From JADGGV01 sp035715725 (lineage in GTDB: Bacteria; Gemmatimonadota; Gemmatimonadetes; Longimicrobiales; RSA9): a stretch of 64,000 nucleotides of DNA. A model generated the notes under the pieces. That model searched no databases. It saw only the letters and a program-made list of their open reading frames with translations, and was not told the DNA's origin. Both the position numbers and the translations under genes were made by a program. Positions 47,716 to 56,180 of the stretch are shown piece by piece (position 1 is the first letter of the stretch; every line of letters begins with the position of its first letter). The stretch spans positions 35,839 to 99,838 of the forward strand of contig DASTKT010000140.1 of NCBI GenBank assembly GCA_035715725.1. Direction: 5' to 3'.

Positions 47716-49568
47716 AGCTCTACCGGCGCATCCTCCGCTACCTGCTCCCCTACAAGGGGCTGTTCCTCCTCGCCATGGTCGCCATGGTGGCGTTCGGCGC
47801 GCTGGACGCCTTCTCGTTCACGCTGCTGATCCCGTTCCTGGACGCGCTCTTCAACGGTGCGCGGGGGGCGACGGCGTCGCTTCTCGCCGCCGGCAAGGAC
47901 GACGCGCTGCACCGCGTGCTCCGCTTCACCATCGGCGGCGCGCTCGACACCGCCTCGCCCATGACGGCGCTGCGCAATGTCGTGCTCGTCATCTTCGGCG
48001 TGATGCTGCTCAAGAACGTGGCGGACTACGTGCGCGGGCTCGCCGTCGTCTACATCGAGCAGCGCGTCACGCGGGACCTGCGCAACGAGCTGTACGAGCA
48101 CCTGCTCCGCCTCGGCCTGCCGTTCCACCACCGGACGCGCGCCGGCCAGGTCATCTCCCGCATCACGAGCGACGTCGACCAGCTCCGCGCGCTCGTCACG
48201 TCGAACCTGGCGGAGGCGATGTCCGCCGCCATGCGCGTCGTCTTCCTGGTGGTCGGCCTGTTCCTCGTCTCCTGGAAGCTGACGCTGGTCATGCTGACCA
48301 CGCTGCCGCTCATGCTGGGGATCTGGGAGCGGTTCCGGAAGCGGCTGCACCGCGGCGTGCGCAAGGTGCTCGACGCCGCCGGCGAGATCAGCTCGCACAT
48401 CCAGGAGACGGTGAGCGGGATCCGGCTGGTCAAGGCGTCCGCCGCCGAGGACTTCGAGACGGAGCGTTTCCGCCGCCTGACTCGCGCGCACTACAAGGCG
48501 GTGATCCGCAACGACCGCTGGCGCAAGGTCTTCCCGCCCATGACGGAGATGGTCGGCGCCATGGCGGTGCTCGCGCTCCTCTGGTACGGCTCGCGCCTCG
48601 TGCTCGTCGACCACTCGCTGGAGGCGCCCGCGTTCCTGGCGTTCCTCGGGCTCGCGATGAGCCTGATGCAGCCGGTGAAGGTGATCGGCAAATTCCCATC
48701 GCAGGTTCAGCCGGGGTTCGCCGCCGCCGAGCGCGCGTTCGAGCTGCTGGACACGCCGCCGGACATCGTCGACCGCCCCGACGCCCGGGAGCCGCGCGGC
48801 ATCGGATCGGGGGTCAGGGTCGAGCGCGTGTCCTTCCGGTACGTGCCCGACGAGCCGTGCCTCGAAGGGATCGACCTGGAGATCCGGCCCGGCGAGGTCG
48901 TCGCGCTGGTGGGGCCGAGCGGCTCGGGGAAGACCACGCTCGCCTCGCTGCTGCCCCGCTTCTACGACCCGACGGGCGGGCGCATCACGCTCGACGGCGT
49001 CGACCTGCGGGAGCTGAAGGGGAAGGAGCTCCGCCGCCTGATGGGGATCGTGACCCAGGAGACGACGATCTTCCACGACACGGTCCGCGCCAACATCGCC
49101 TACGGCCTGGACGACGTGCCGCACGCGGTGATCGAGGCCGCCGCGCGCGCCGCGAACGCGCACGGCTTCATCGCCGAGCTGCCGGCCGGCTACGACACCG
49201 TGCTCGGCGAGCGGGGCACGCGCCTCTCCGGCGGGCAGCGCCAGCGCATCGCGATCGCGCGCGCGCTCGCCAGGAACCCGCAGCTCCTGATCCTCGACGA
49301 GGCGACGAGCGCGCTCGACACGGAGAGCGAGCGCCTGGTGCAGGAGGCCATCGACTCGCTCCTCGAGGGGCGTACCGTGCTGGTCATCGCGCACCGGCTG
49401 TCCACCGTCCGGCGCGCCGACCAGATCCTGGTCATGGACGGCGGCCGCGTCGTGCAGCGCGGCACGCACGAGGAGCTGCTGGCGACGGGCGGACTCTACC
49501 GTCGCCTGTACGAGCTTCAATTCCAGGGCGACGACGCGGCGCTGCGCGTGCCCGCAACCGGCGCGTAG
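47712..49568 (+). CDS. msbA: MsbA-like lipid/LPS ABC exporter (permease-ATPase fusion)
   Basis: 618 residues. Six-helix exporter domain (1-~330) with RTRAGQVISRITSDVDQLR, then the ATPase domain: Walker A VGPSGSGKTT (about 400-409), Q-loop VTQETTIFHDT, signature LSGGQRQRIAIARAL, Walker B LLILDEATSALD and switch IAHRLST. Flips lipid A-core across the inner membrane in characterised MsbA. Context supports LPS export: Kdo kinase, heptosyltransferases and LpxL flank it. Translationally coupled to the PorX-like gene. Confidence 0.88.
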   Translation: MKLYRRILRYLLPYKGLFLLAMVAMVAFGALDAFSFTLLIPFLDALFNGARGATASLLAAGKDDALHRVLRFTIGGALDTASPMTALRNVVLVIFGVMLLKNVADYVRGLAVVYIEQRVTRDLRNELYEHLLRLGLPFHHRTRAGQVISRITSDVDQLRALVTSNLAEAMSAAMRVVFLVVGLFLVSWKLTLVMLTTLPLMLGIWERFRKRLHRGVRKVLDAAGEISSHIQETVSGIRLVKASAAEDFETERFRRLTRAHYKAVIRNDRWRKVFPPMTEMVGAMAVLALLWYGSRLVLVDHSLEAPAFLAFLGLAMSLMQPVKVIGKFPSQVQPGFAAAERAFELLDTPPDIVDRPDAREPRGIGSGVRVERVSFRYVPDEPCLEGIDLEIRPGEVVALVGPSGSGKTTLASLLPRFYDPTGGRITLDGVDLRELKGKELRRLMGIVTQETTIFHDTVRANIAYGLDDVPHAVIEAAARAANAHGFIAELPAGYDTVLGERGTRLSGGQRQRIAIARALARNPQLLILDEATSALDTESERLVQEAIDSLLEGRTVLVIAHRLSTVRRADQILVMDGGRVVQRGTHEELLATGGLYRRLYELQFQGDDAALRVPATGA

Positions 49569-49582
49569 CGGAGGAGCTTGCG

Positions 49583-50707
49583 ATGCGTGATGCGGCCCGG
49601 CGACCGATGCGGCGGATCCTGCTGATCCAGATGAAGTGGATGGGCGACGTCATCCTGACCACGCCGGCGATCCGCCTGCTGCGGCGCGCCTACCCGGACG
49701 CACGCATCGATCTGCTCACGCGCCCGCCCGGCGCCGCCGCGGTGGAGGGCAACCCATACCTCGACGAGGTGCTCGTCTTCCGGCGCGGGCGCGAGAACAC
49801 GGCGCGCATGGTCCGGGAGCTCGCCCGCCGCCGCTACGACGCCGTCATCGACTTCCGCTCCACGATCCGCGACACCCTCTTCGCCGTCGCCTCGCGGGCG
49901 CCGCTGCGCGTGGGCGTGCAGGACAGCGGCCTGCGCCGGGTGCTCTACACGCACACGTTCCCCAAGGAGCGCGACGGCGTCTACCTGGCGCGGCAGAAGA
50001 TGGAGCTGCTCCGCCCGCTCGGCATCGAGGCCGGCGCCACGCGCCAGCTCGCGCTGGACGTGGTCGTCGGCGCGGCGGAGCACGCCTGGGCCGAGCGCAT
50101 CCTCGAGCGGCTCGGCCTCACCGGCGAGGAGCCGATCGTCGCATTCTCGGCCGTCGGCCGCCTGCCGTTCAAGCGCTGGCCTGCGGAGCGCTGGGCCGAG
50201 GTGGCCGACGCGGTGGCGGCGAGGGGCGCGCGCGTGCTGTTCACGCACGGCCCCGGCGAGCGGGAGCAGGTGCGCGCGGTCGTCGAGCGCATGCGCCGAC
50301 CCGCCGCCTGGGACTACGAGCCGGGATCGCCCCGCCAGCTCGCGGCGCTCTACGAGCGCTGCGTGCTCTGGGTCGGCAACGATGGCGGGCCCAAGCACAT
50401 TGCCGCCGCGGCGGGCACGCCGACCATCAGCGTGATGCGCTGGTCGATCGGGTCCGTTTGGGCCGACACCGGCGCGGGCGTGAGCGACCTGTACCTGGAG
50501 GCGCTCCCGGTGCTCCCGTGCAACCCGCGGCGCTGCGGCCAGTGCGCCCACCTGTCCTGCCTGGTGGAGCTGAAGACGGAGTCGGTCGCCGCCGTCGTGC
50601 TCCGTCGCCTCGAGGACGTCGCGCCGGAGCTCGCCCGGCGGCCGGACGGCGCGGCGAGCGCGCCGGCCGTGAAGGGACCCCGCCGGGCCCGCGCCCGCTC
50701 GACCTAG
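49583..50707 (+). CDS. Glycosyltransferase family 9 (heptosyltransferase-like)
   Basis: 374 residues; GGAGGAG ribosome site before the ATG at 49583. GT9 features: LLIQMKWMGDVILTTPAIRLLRRAYPDA, YDAVIDFRSTIRDTLFAVAS, ADP-sugar contacts FSAVGRLPFKRWPAERWA and GNDGGPKHIAAAAGTPTI. A late Cys cluster (LPCNPRRCGQCAHLSC) resembles the C-terminal loop of RfaF-type enzymes. Pro/Arg-rich tail. Follows msbA by 14 bp. Confidence 0.9.
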   Translation: MRDAARRPMRRILLIQMKWMGDVILTTPAIRLLRRAYPDARIDLLTRPPGAAAVEGNPYLDEVLVFRRGRENTARMVRELARRRYDAVIDFRSTIRDTLFAVASRAPLRVGVQDSGLRRVLYTHTFPKERDGVYLARQKMELLRPLGIEAGATRQLALDVVVGAAEHAWAERILERLGLTGEEPIVAFSAVGRLPFKRWPAERWAEVADAVAARGARVLFTHGPGEREQVRAVVERMRRPAAWDYEPGSPRQLAALYERCVLWVGNDGGPKHIAAAAGTPTISVMRWSIGSVWADTGAGVSDLYLEALPVLPCNPRRCGQCAHLSCLVELKTESVAAVVLRRLEDVAPELARRPDGAASAPAVKGPRRARARST

Positions 50708-50711
50708 CATC

Positions 50712-51836
50712 GTGTACGTCATCGCCCACAACGGCGCCCGGATCTGGGGCGGCGCGGAGCGCGCCACGGCGCTCATCCTGGCGGGGCTGCAGCACCGCGG
50801 CCACCGCGTCCTCCTGCTCTGCAACGCCCCGCTCGTCGCCGATCGTGCCCGCGCGCTGCGCGTGCCCGCCGAGCTGCAGCCGCTCGGTGGCGACGTCGCC
50901 GTGCACCACGCCGTGGCGCTGGCGCGCCGCCTCCGGCGCGAGCGCCCCGATGCGCTGCTGGTCGGCACGTTCAAGAAGCTGTGGCTGGCCGCGCCGGCCG
51001 CGCGCCTCGCCGGCGTGCCGCGCGTCGTCGCCCGGATCGGCCTCGAGACCGACACGCCGCGCAGCGCGAAGTACCGCTTCGTGCTCGGCCGCTGGGTGGA
51101 CGCCGTCGCCGTGAACGCCGGGCACATGGCGCCGCCGTTCCTCGCGCTCCCCGGCTGGACGCCGGAGCGCGTGGTCACGATCCACAACGGCATCCAGCCG
51201 AGCCGGCGCCGGCTCCCGGCGGGCGCGGTGCGGGCCGCCCTCGGCCTGGCACCGGACACGCCGGTCATCGGGACGGTGGCGCGGCTCGCCCGGCAGAAGC
51301 GCCTCGACCGCCTCCTGCGCGTGCTCGCGGCGCTCCCGGCCCGGGTCCATGCCGTCGTGGCCGGGGAGGGAGAGGAGCGCGCCGCGCTCACGCGCCTCGC
51401 CGGCGAGCTCGGCGTCGGCCGGCGCGTCCACTTCCTCGGGCACCGGGACGACGTCGCGGACGTGCTCGGCGCGCTCGACGTCTACCTGGTCACCTCGGAT
51501 CGCGAGGGGATGAGCAATGCCATGGTCGAGGCCCTCGCCGCCGGGGTGCCGGTGGTGAGCACGCCGGTGAGCGGCGCCGCGGAGGCGCTGGACCCGCTCG
51601 GGGATGGGACCGCGCCGGGCGTCGTCGCCACGTTCGAGGTGGAGAGGCTCGCCGCGGCCGTCTCGCGCCTGCTGGTGGACCCCGCGCTGCGGCACGGCAT
51701 GGCCGCCGCCGCGCGGGCGCGGGCCGCCGAGCGCTTCTCCTACGAGCGGATGATCGACCGGTGGGAGGACCTGCTGGCACCGGCCCGCCCGTCCGCGCGC
51801 GAGGCGCTGCGCGAGCTCGAGCCGTCCGCATGGTGA
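50712..51836 (+). CDS. Glycosyltransferase family 4
   Basis: 374 residues from a GTG 4 bp after the previous stop. GT-B fold: NGARIWGGAERATALILAGLQHRGH, LLVGTFKKLWLAAPAARLAGV, the linker HNGIQPSRRR, then VARLARQKRLDRLLR, VVAGEGEERAAL, the E-x7-E-like TSDREGMSNAMVEALAAGVPVVSTPVSG. Transfers a sugar to LPS or another glycan. Overlaps the next gene by 7 bp. Confidence 0.92.
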   Translation: MYVIAHNGARIWGGAERATALILAGLQHRGHRVLLLCNAPLVADRARALRVPAELQPLGGDVAVHHAVALARRLRRERPDALLVGTFKKLWLAAPAARLAGVPRVVARIGLETDTPRSAKYRFVLGRWVDAVAVNAGHMAPPFLALPGWTPERVVTIHNGIQPSRRRLPAGAVRAALGLAPDTPVIGTVARLARQKRLDRLLRVLAALPARVHAVVAGEGEERAALTRLAGELGVGRRVHFLGHRDDVADVLGALDVYLVTSDREGMSNAMVEALAAGVPVVSTPVSGAAEALDPLGDGTAPGVVATFEVERLAAAVSRLLVDPALRHGMAAAARARAAERFSYERMIDRWEDLLAPARPSAREALRELEPSAW

Positions 51837-52699
51837 CGCCGGCCGCGCGCACACCGCGCACGCTCTTCGTCTACAAGGTCAGCGGGATGGACACCGCGGA
51901 GATCCGCGGCCGCCAGATCGCCCGCGAGCTGGGCTGCGACACGATGCGGCTGCGCGAGCTGACGCCGGAGACCGCGGCGCGCTACGACGTCGTCGTCTAC
52001 GTGAAGCGGCCGGCGGAGCGCCGGGTGCTGGAGGAGATCCGGCGCCGCGGCGTGCGCCAGGTGCTCGATCCGCTCGACAACTACGGCTGGCGCGAGATCG
52101 GCCGGGCCGCGAGGCACCTCGACGCGTTCATCGGCGCGAACCTCACGCACGCCGTGCATCTGCGGCGCCGCTTCGGCCTGCCGGCCGCCGAGATCCCGCA
52201 CCACCACTGCAACTTCGACGAGCTGCGCATCCCGCGGCGCACGCCGCCGACGCTCGGCTTCATCTCGACGCCCGACCACTGGCCGATGAACCGGCGCCTG
52301 GCGGAGCGGACCGGCTACCCGGCGGTCTCGAACGTCTCCCGCAAGGGCGAGCGCGGCTTCGAGCGCCTCGTCGAGGCCTACCTGAGCGTCGACGTCGGCT
52401 TCGTCTACCGCATGCGGCCGGAGAAGATGCGCTTCAACTGCGCCAACAAGCTCACGAACTACATGAGCTTCGGCATCCCCTCCGTGCTCACCCCCGAGTC
52501 GGGCTTCCTCGAGTACGGCCGGCACGGCGAGACGGTGCTCTACGCCCACACGAAGGAGGACTTCGTCGACCTGCTGCGCTGGCTCGCCGCGGACACCGAC
52601 CTCCGCATGCGCATGAGCGACGCCTGCTACGACGCCGCCCGCCCGTTCCACATCTCCCGGATCGCGGAGCGCTACCGCGAGTTCCTGGCCTCGCTCTAG
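51830..52699 (+). CDS. Glycosyltransferase-like protein of unrecognised family
   Basis: 289 residues from an ATG inside the end of the GT4 gene. GT-B-like layout: RTLFVYKVSGMDTAEIRGRQIARELGCD at the start, then VYVKRPAERRVLEEIRRRG, DPLDNYGWREIG, ANLTHAVHLRRRFGLPAAEIPHHHCNFDELRIP, and a C-terminal FRxNCANKLTNYMSFGIPSVLTPESGFLEYG typical of GT4/GT1 acceptor-donor loops. No signature for the donor sugar. Context makes it a core or O-antigen enzyme (inference). Confidence 0.75.
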   Translation: MVTPAARTPRTLFVYKVSGMDTAEIRGRQIARELGCDTMRLRELTPETAARYDVVVYVKRPAERRVLEEIRRRGVRQVLDPLDNYGWREIGRAARHLDAFIGANLTHAVHLRRRFGLPAAEIPHHHCNFDELRIPRRTPPTLGFISTPDHWPMNRRLAERTGYPAVSNVSRKGERGFERLVEAYLSVDVGFVYRMRPEKMRFNCANKLTNYMSFGIPSVLTPESGFLEYGRHGETVLYAHTKEDFVDLLRWLAADTDLRMRMSDACYDAARPFHISRIAERYREFLASL

Positions 52700-52705
52700 G
52701 CGACG

Positions 52706-53779
52706 ATGGCCGGCTCCGCCGCCTCCGCCGAGCGCGTCTGCGTCGTCCTCCTCACCGGACTGGGCGACGTGGTCCACGGCCTGCCGCTCGTCAACGCGCT
52801 CAAGCGGCAGGACCCGGGGCGCCGCATCACCTGGGTCGCCGAGCCGATGCCGGCCCAGCTCCTGGCCGGCCACCCCGCCGTGGACGACGTCGTCGTCTTC
52901 GAGAAGCGGCGCGGCGCCGCCGGCGTGCGCGACCTCTGGCGCGCGCTGCGGCGGCGCCGCTTCGACCTGACGCTGAACCTGAACATCTACTTCAAGAGCA
53001 TCTGGCCCACCGCGTTCTCGCGCGCGCCGGTGCGCCTCGGCTTCGACCGCGCCCGCTCCCGCGACGGCGTCTGGCTCGCCGCGAACCGCCACATCGGGCC
53101 CGGGCCGCGCCGCCACACGCAGGACCTCTTCCTCGAGTTCCTCGAGCGGCTCGGCGTGCCGGCCGAGCCGCTCGAGTGGAGGCTGGCGCCGACCGCCGCC
53201 GAGCGCGCCGCGCAGGCCGCGTTCTTCGCCCCGCTCGAGGGCCGCCCCGTCGCCGCGATCGTGCCGGCCTCCGCGAACGCGAAGAAGGACTGGAGCGCCG
53301 AGGGGTACGCCGCCGTGGTCGACGCGCTCGAGCACGACTTCGGGCTCCGCACGATGCTCGTCGGCGGGCCGGGCGGCCGGGAGGCCGCCATCGCGCGAGC
53401 GGTCCTGGAGCGCGCCAGCGCCCGACCCGTCTGGGCGCTCGGCGACGGCGTCCGCCGCGTCCTCTGGCTCCTCGAGGCGAGCCGCCTCGTCGTCGCGCCG
53501 GACACCGGGCCGGTCCACATGGCCCGCGCCATGGACGTCCCGGTCGTCGGGCTCTACGGCCACACGAACCCCTGGCGGGTCGGACCCTACCGGAAGTTCG
53601 ACGACCTCTGGGTCGATACCTACACCGACCCGGGCGAGCCGCCGGACCCGAGCCGCGCCGATCCGCGGCTCGGCCGCATGGAGCGCATCACGCCACGGGA
53701 CGTGCTGGACCGGGTCGAGCGCGCCCTGGCCCGCTACCCGGCGCGCGAGCCGGCGCTCGGCGAGGGGAGGCGCCCGTGA
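52706..53779 (+). CDS. Glycosyltransferase family 9 (heptosyltransferase-like)
   Basis: 357 residues, close homologue in layout of the GT9 at 42060: VVLLTGLGDVVHGLPLVNALKRQDPGRRITW, HPAVDDVVVFEKRR, GFDRARSRDGVWLAANRHIGPG, ASANAKKDWSAEGYA, VAPDTGPVHMARAMDVPVVGLYGHTNPWR. Two or three paralogues are expected for successive heptose additions to the inner core. 6 bp after the preceding gene; its stop overlaps the LpxL start. Confidence 0.93.
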   Translation: MAGSAASAERVCVVLLTGLGDVVHGLPLVNALKRQDPGRRITWVAEPMPAQLLAGHPAVDDVVVFEKRRGAAGVRDLWRALRRRRFDLTLNLNIYFKSIWPTAFSRAPVRLGFDRARSRDGVWLAANRHIGPGPRRHTQDLFLEFLERLGVPAEPLEWRLAPTAAERAAQAAFFAPLEGRPVAAIVPASANAKKDWSAEGYAAVVDALEHDFGLRTMLVGGPGGREAAIARAVLERASARPVWALGDGVRRVLWLLEASRLVVAPDTGPVHMARAMDVPVVGLYGHTNPWRVGPYRKFDDLWVDTYTDPGEPPDPSRADPRLGRMERITPRDVLDRVERALARYPAREPALGEGRRP

Positions 53780-54696
53780 GCCGCCGCGTCACCCCCGCCC
53801 ACCGCGCCGAGTTCGCCGCCTACCGCGCCGTGGCCGGCATCGCCGCGCGCGTCGGCGAGCCGGCGGCGCTGTCCGTCGGCGCCGCCATCGGCGGCTTCGT
53901 CTACCGGCCGCTCGGGATCCGGCGCCAGGTCGCCGAGGACAACCTGCGCCGCGCGTTCCCCGAGCGCGACGAGGATTGGGTGCGCCGCACGGCCCGGGCG
54001 GCGTACCGCCACCTCGGCCGCGAGGCCGTGGCCATGCTGCGCCTGCCGCGCCTCGACCGGGCCGAGATCCTCCGCCGCGTCGTCGTCCCCCCCGCCCAGC
54101 TCGAGGCGCTCGCGCGGGCGGCCGCGCGCGGCCGCGGCGTCGTCATCGCGACCGGCCACTTCGGCAGTTGGGAGATGGCCGGCGCCACGCTCGCCGCGCT
54201 CGGCCACCGCGTCACAGCCATCTACAAGCGTCTCTCCAACCCGTTGTTGGACCGCGAGGTACGCGCAACGCGCGAGGCCGTCGGGATGCGCCTCATCGAC
54301 CGGTGGGATAGCTCGCGCGCCGGGCTCGACGCGCTCGCCCGCGGCGACGTGCTCGCCGTCGTCGCCGACCAGGACGCACGCCGGCGCGGGATCTTCGTCC
54401 CCTTCTTCGGCCGGCCCGCCTCCACCTACCGCGGCGCGGCGCTGATGGCGCTCCGCGCCGGGGCGCCGCTCTTCCTCGGATACGCGCGGCGCGGCCCGGA
54501 CGGCTATATTGGCAGTGTGGAGGAGGTGGATGCGTCCCGGGAAGGCCCCGCCGACGAGGTCGTCCACCGCCTGACGGCGGCGTTCACCGCCCGCCTCGAG
54601 GCGGCCATCCGGGAGGCACCGGAACAGTATTTCTGGCAGCATCGACGCTGGAAGACGGCGCCGCCGGAGGAACCGCGCGACGCCGCTGCGGTATAG
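53776..54696 (+). CDS. Lipid A biosynthesis acyltransferase (LpxL/HtrB family)
   Basis: 306 residues from a GTG overlapping the GT9 stop; GGGGAGG ribosome site. H-x4-E motif in TGHFGSWEMAG (His128, Glu133), preceded by RRQVAEDNLRRAFPE and followed by VTAIYKRLSNPLLDREVRATRE and VVADQDARRRGIFVPFFGRPA. Adds secondary acyl chains to lipid A at the inner membrane. A weak hydrophobic segment lies near residues 33-48. Its presence with KdkA and MsbA supports a lipid A-based envelope. Confidence 0.92.
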   Translation: MSRRVTPAHRAEFAAYRAVAGIAARVGEPAALSVGAAIGGFVYRPLGIRRQVAEDNLRRAFPERDEDWVRRTARAAYRHLGREAVAMLRLPRLDRAEILRRVVVPPAQLEALARAAARGRGVVIATGHFGSWEMAGATLAALGHRVTAIYKRLSNPLLDREVRATREAVGMRLIDRWDSSRAGLDALARGDVLAVVADQDARRRGIFVPFFGRPASTYRGAALMALRAGAPLFLGYARRGPDGYIGSVEEVDASREGPADEVVHRLTAAFTARLEAAIREAPEQYFWQHRRWKTAPPEEPRDAAAV

Positions 54697-54772
54697 AGAC
54701 ACCAGCACGGGTGGGTCGCCGCGCCGCCCCCGAGCCGCCGGGGCGTGCTGGACCGAGCCGATTCGAGACGAC

Positions 54773-55840
54773 GTGATCTATATCTGCATTCCGTCCCATA
54801 ACGAGGAACGGACGGTCGGCGTTCTGTTGTGGAAGATCCGGCAGGTAATGACCGGCTTCCCGCGCGACTACCAGGTCCTCGTCCTCGACGACGCCTCCAC
54901 CGACGGCACCGCCCAGGTGTTGGCGCCGTACGCACGCATCCTGCCTCTGGTGGTGCTCCGCCACGAGCAGCGGCGCGGCTACGCGGCCTCGCTGGACGAG
55001 CTGCTGCGGGAAGCGGCCCGGCGCTCGGAGTACCCCCGCCGGGACGTGATCGTCACGCTCCAGGCCGATTTCACGGAGGAGCCGGACGACATCCCGGAGC
55101 TGCTCAAGCGGATCGAGTCCGGCGCGGACGTCGTGACGTCGCGCGTCGAGCTCCAGCCCACCTTGCCGAGGCGCATCCGCTGGACGCGCCGGCTCCTCTC
55201 GCGCGTGCTGCGGCGCCTTGGCTGGCCCGAGTCGGTGACCGACGTGCTCTCCGGCTTCCGGGCGTACCGCGTCCTCGGCGTGCGCAAGGCGCTCGAGGCC
55301 CGCGGCGGCGCCCGGTTGCTCCAGTGGAGCGACGTCTGGGCCGCCAACGCCGCGCTGCTGCGGGAGGTCCAGCCGCACGTGCGGCGCGTGGACGAGGTGC
55401 CGGTCCGGCTCCGCTCCGACCGGCGGCAGCGGCCGAGCCGGTTCGAGCCGAAGGAGAGCGCGTTCCAGCTCCTGCGGCTCGCCTTCGGGCGCCGCGCCCC
55501 GGACGCGGTCCCGCCGCGGGAGGGCGGCCCCGCGCTCGTGCCGACGACCGCGAGCGTCGTGGCGGACCGGGGCGCGCCGCGCGAGGGCTCGCAGAATGGA
55601 GGCGCCCGCCGCGACCGGAGCGGCCGCGGCGGTGCGCCGCCGGGCCGGCGCGCGGCGGCGCCGCGCACGGCCACCGGCGGGGCGTCCGCCGAGGACGCCG
55701 CGCGCCGGTCGTCCCGGCCCCGCCGGGCCGCGGCCGAGGGCGCGGCGCGCAACGGCGGGCCTCGCCGGCCGCGCCCGGGCGGAGGCGCGCCGACCCCGGC
55801 GCCGACCGACGCGCCCGCGACCGAGGCTCCGCCGCCGTAG
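54773..55840 (+). CDS. Glycosyltransferase family 2 with Arg/Gly/Ala-rich tail, ending at an amber codon
   Basis: 355 residues to the first stop, from a GTG. GT2 domain (1-~235): IPSHNEERTVGVLLWKIR, LDDASTDGTAQVL (DxD-like), TLQADFTEEPDDIPELL, DVLSGFRAYRV. After ~residue 240 comes a disordered tail rich in Arg, Gly, Ala and Pro. The stop TAG at 55838-55840 sits inside this tail; the same frame continues for 104 more codons of the same character. Dolichyl-phosphate-mannose-synthase-like enzymes of GT2 transfer to a lipid carrier; substrate here is unknown. Confidence 0.82.
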   Translation: MIYICIPSHNEERTVGVLLWKIRQVMTGFPRDYQVLVLDDASTDGTAQVLAPYARILPLVVLRHEQRRGYAASLDELLREAARRSEYPRRDVIVTLQADFTEEPDDIPELLKRIESGADVVTSRVELQPTLPRRIRWTRRLLSRVLRRLGWPESVTDVLSGFRAYRVLGVRKALEARGGARLLQWSDVWAANAALLREVQPHVRRVDEVPVRLRSDRRQRPSRFEPKESAFQLLRLAFGRRAPDAVPPREGGPALVPTTASVVADRGAPREGSQNGGARRDRSGRGGAPPGRRAAAPRTATGGASAEDAARRSSRPRRAAAEGAARNGGPRRPRPGGGAPTPAPTDAPATEAPPP

Positions 55841-56155
55841 TCCGCGCGGCGCGCGCGGCGCCGGCGCAAGCCCGGGTCCGAGAGGGGCTCCGGTGCGCCG
55901 GAAATCCAGGTCGCGCCGGACGCGCTGGACGCCTCCGCCGCCGCGGCGGAGCCGGGCGCGGCGCCCGAGGCCGAGGAAGCAGGCGAAGCGCCGGCCCGAG
56001 CGAAGCGGCCCCGGCGCCGTGGGGGGCGCGGCCGCGCCCGCGGACGCCGGGCCGAGGGCGGCTCGCCGGACGCGTCCGGCGACGTCGCCGCCCTGCCGCC
56101 GATTGCCGAGCGGGTCGATGCGCCCGCCTCCGGCACGCCCGGCCCGGGTGCCTAG
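55841..56155 (+). pseudogene. In-frame continuation of the GT2 tail beyond the amber codon
   Basis: The 315 bp after the TAG stay open in the same frame to a TAG at 56153-56155. They encode more Arg/Gly/Ala-rich, disordered-type sequence, including KRPRRRGGRGRARGRRAEGG. No start codon or ribosome site introduces it as a separate gene. Either the TAG is a nonsense mutation that shortens the tail, or it is read through; the sequence alone does not decide. Confidence 0.55.
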
Positions 56156-56180
56156 TCACACGACGAAAGGTCGATCTGCC

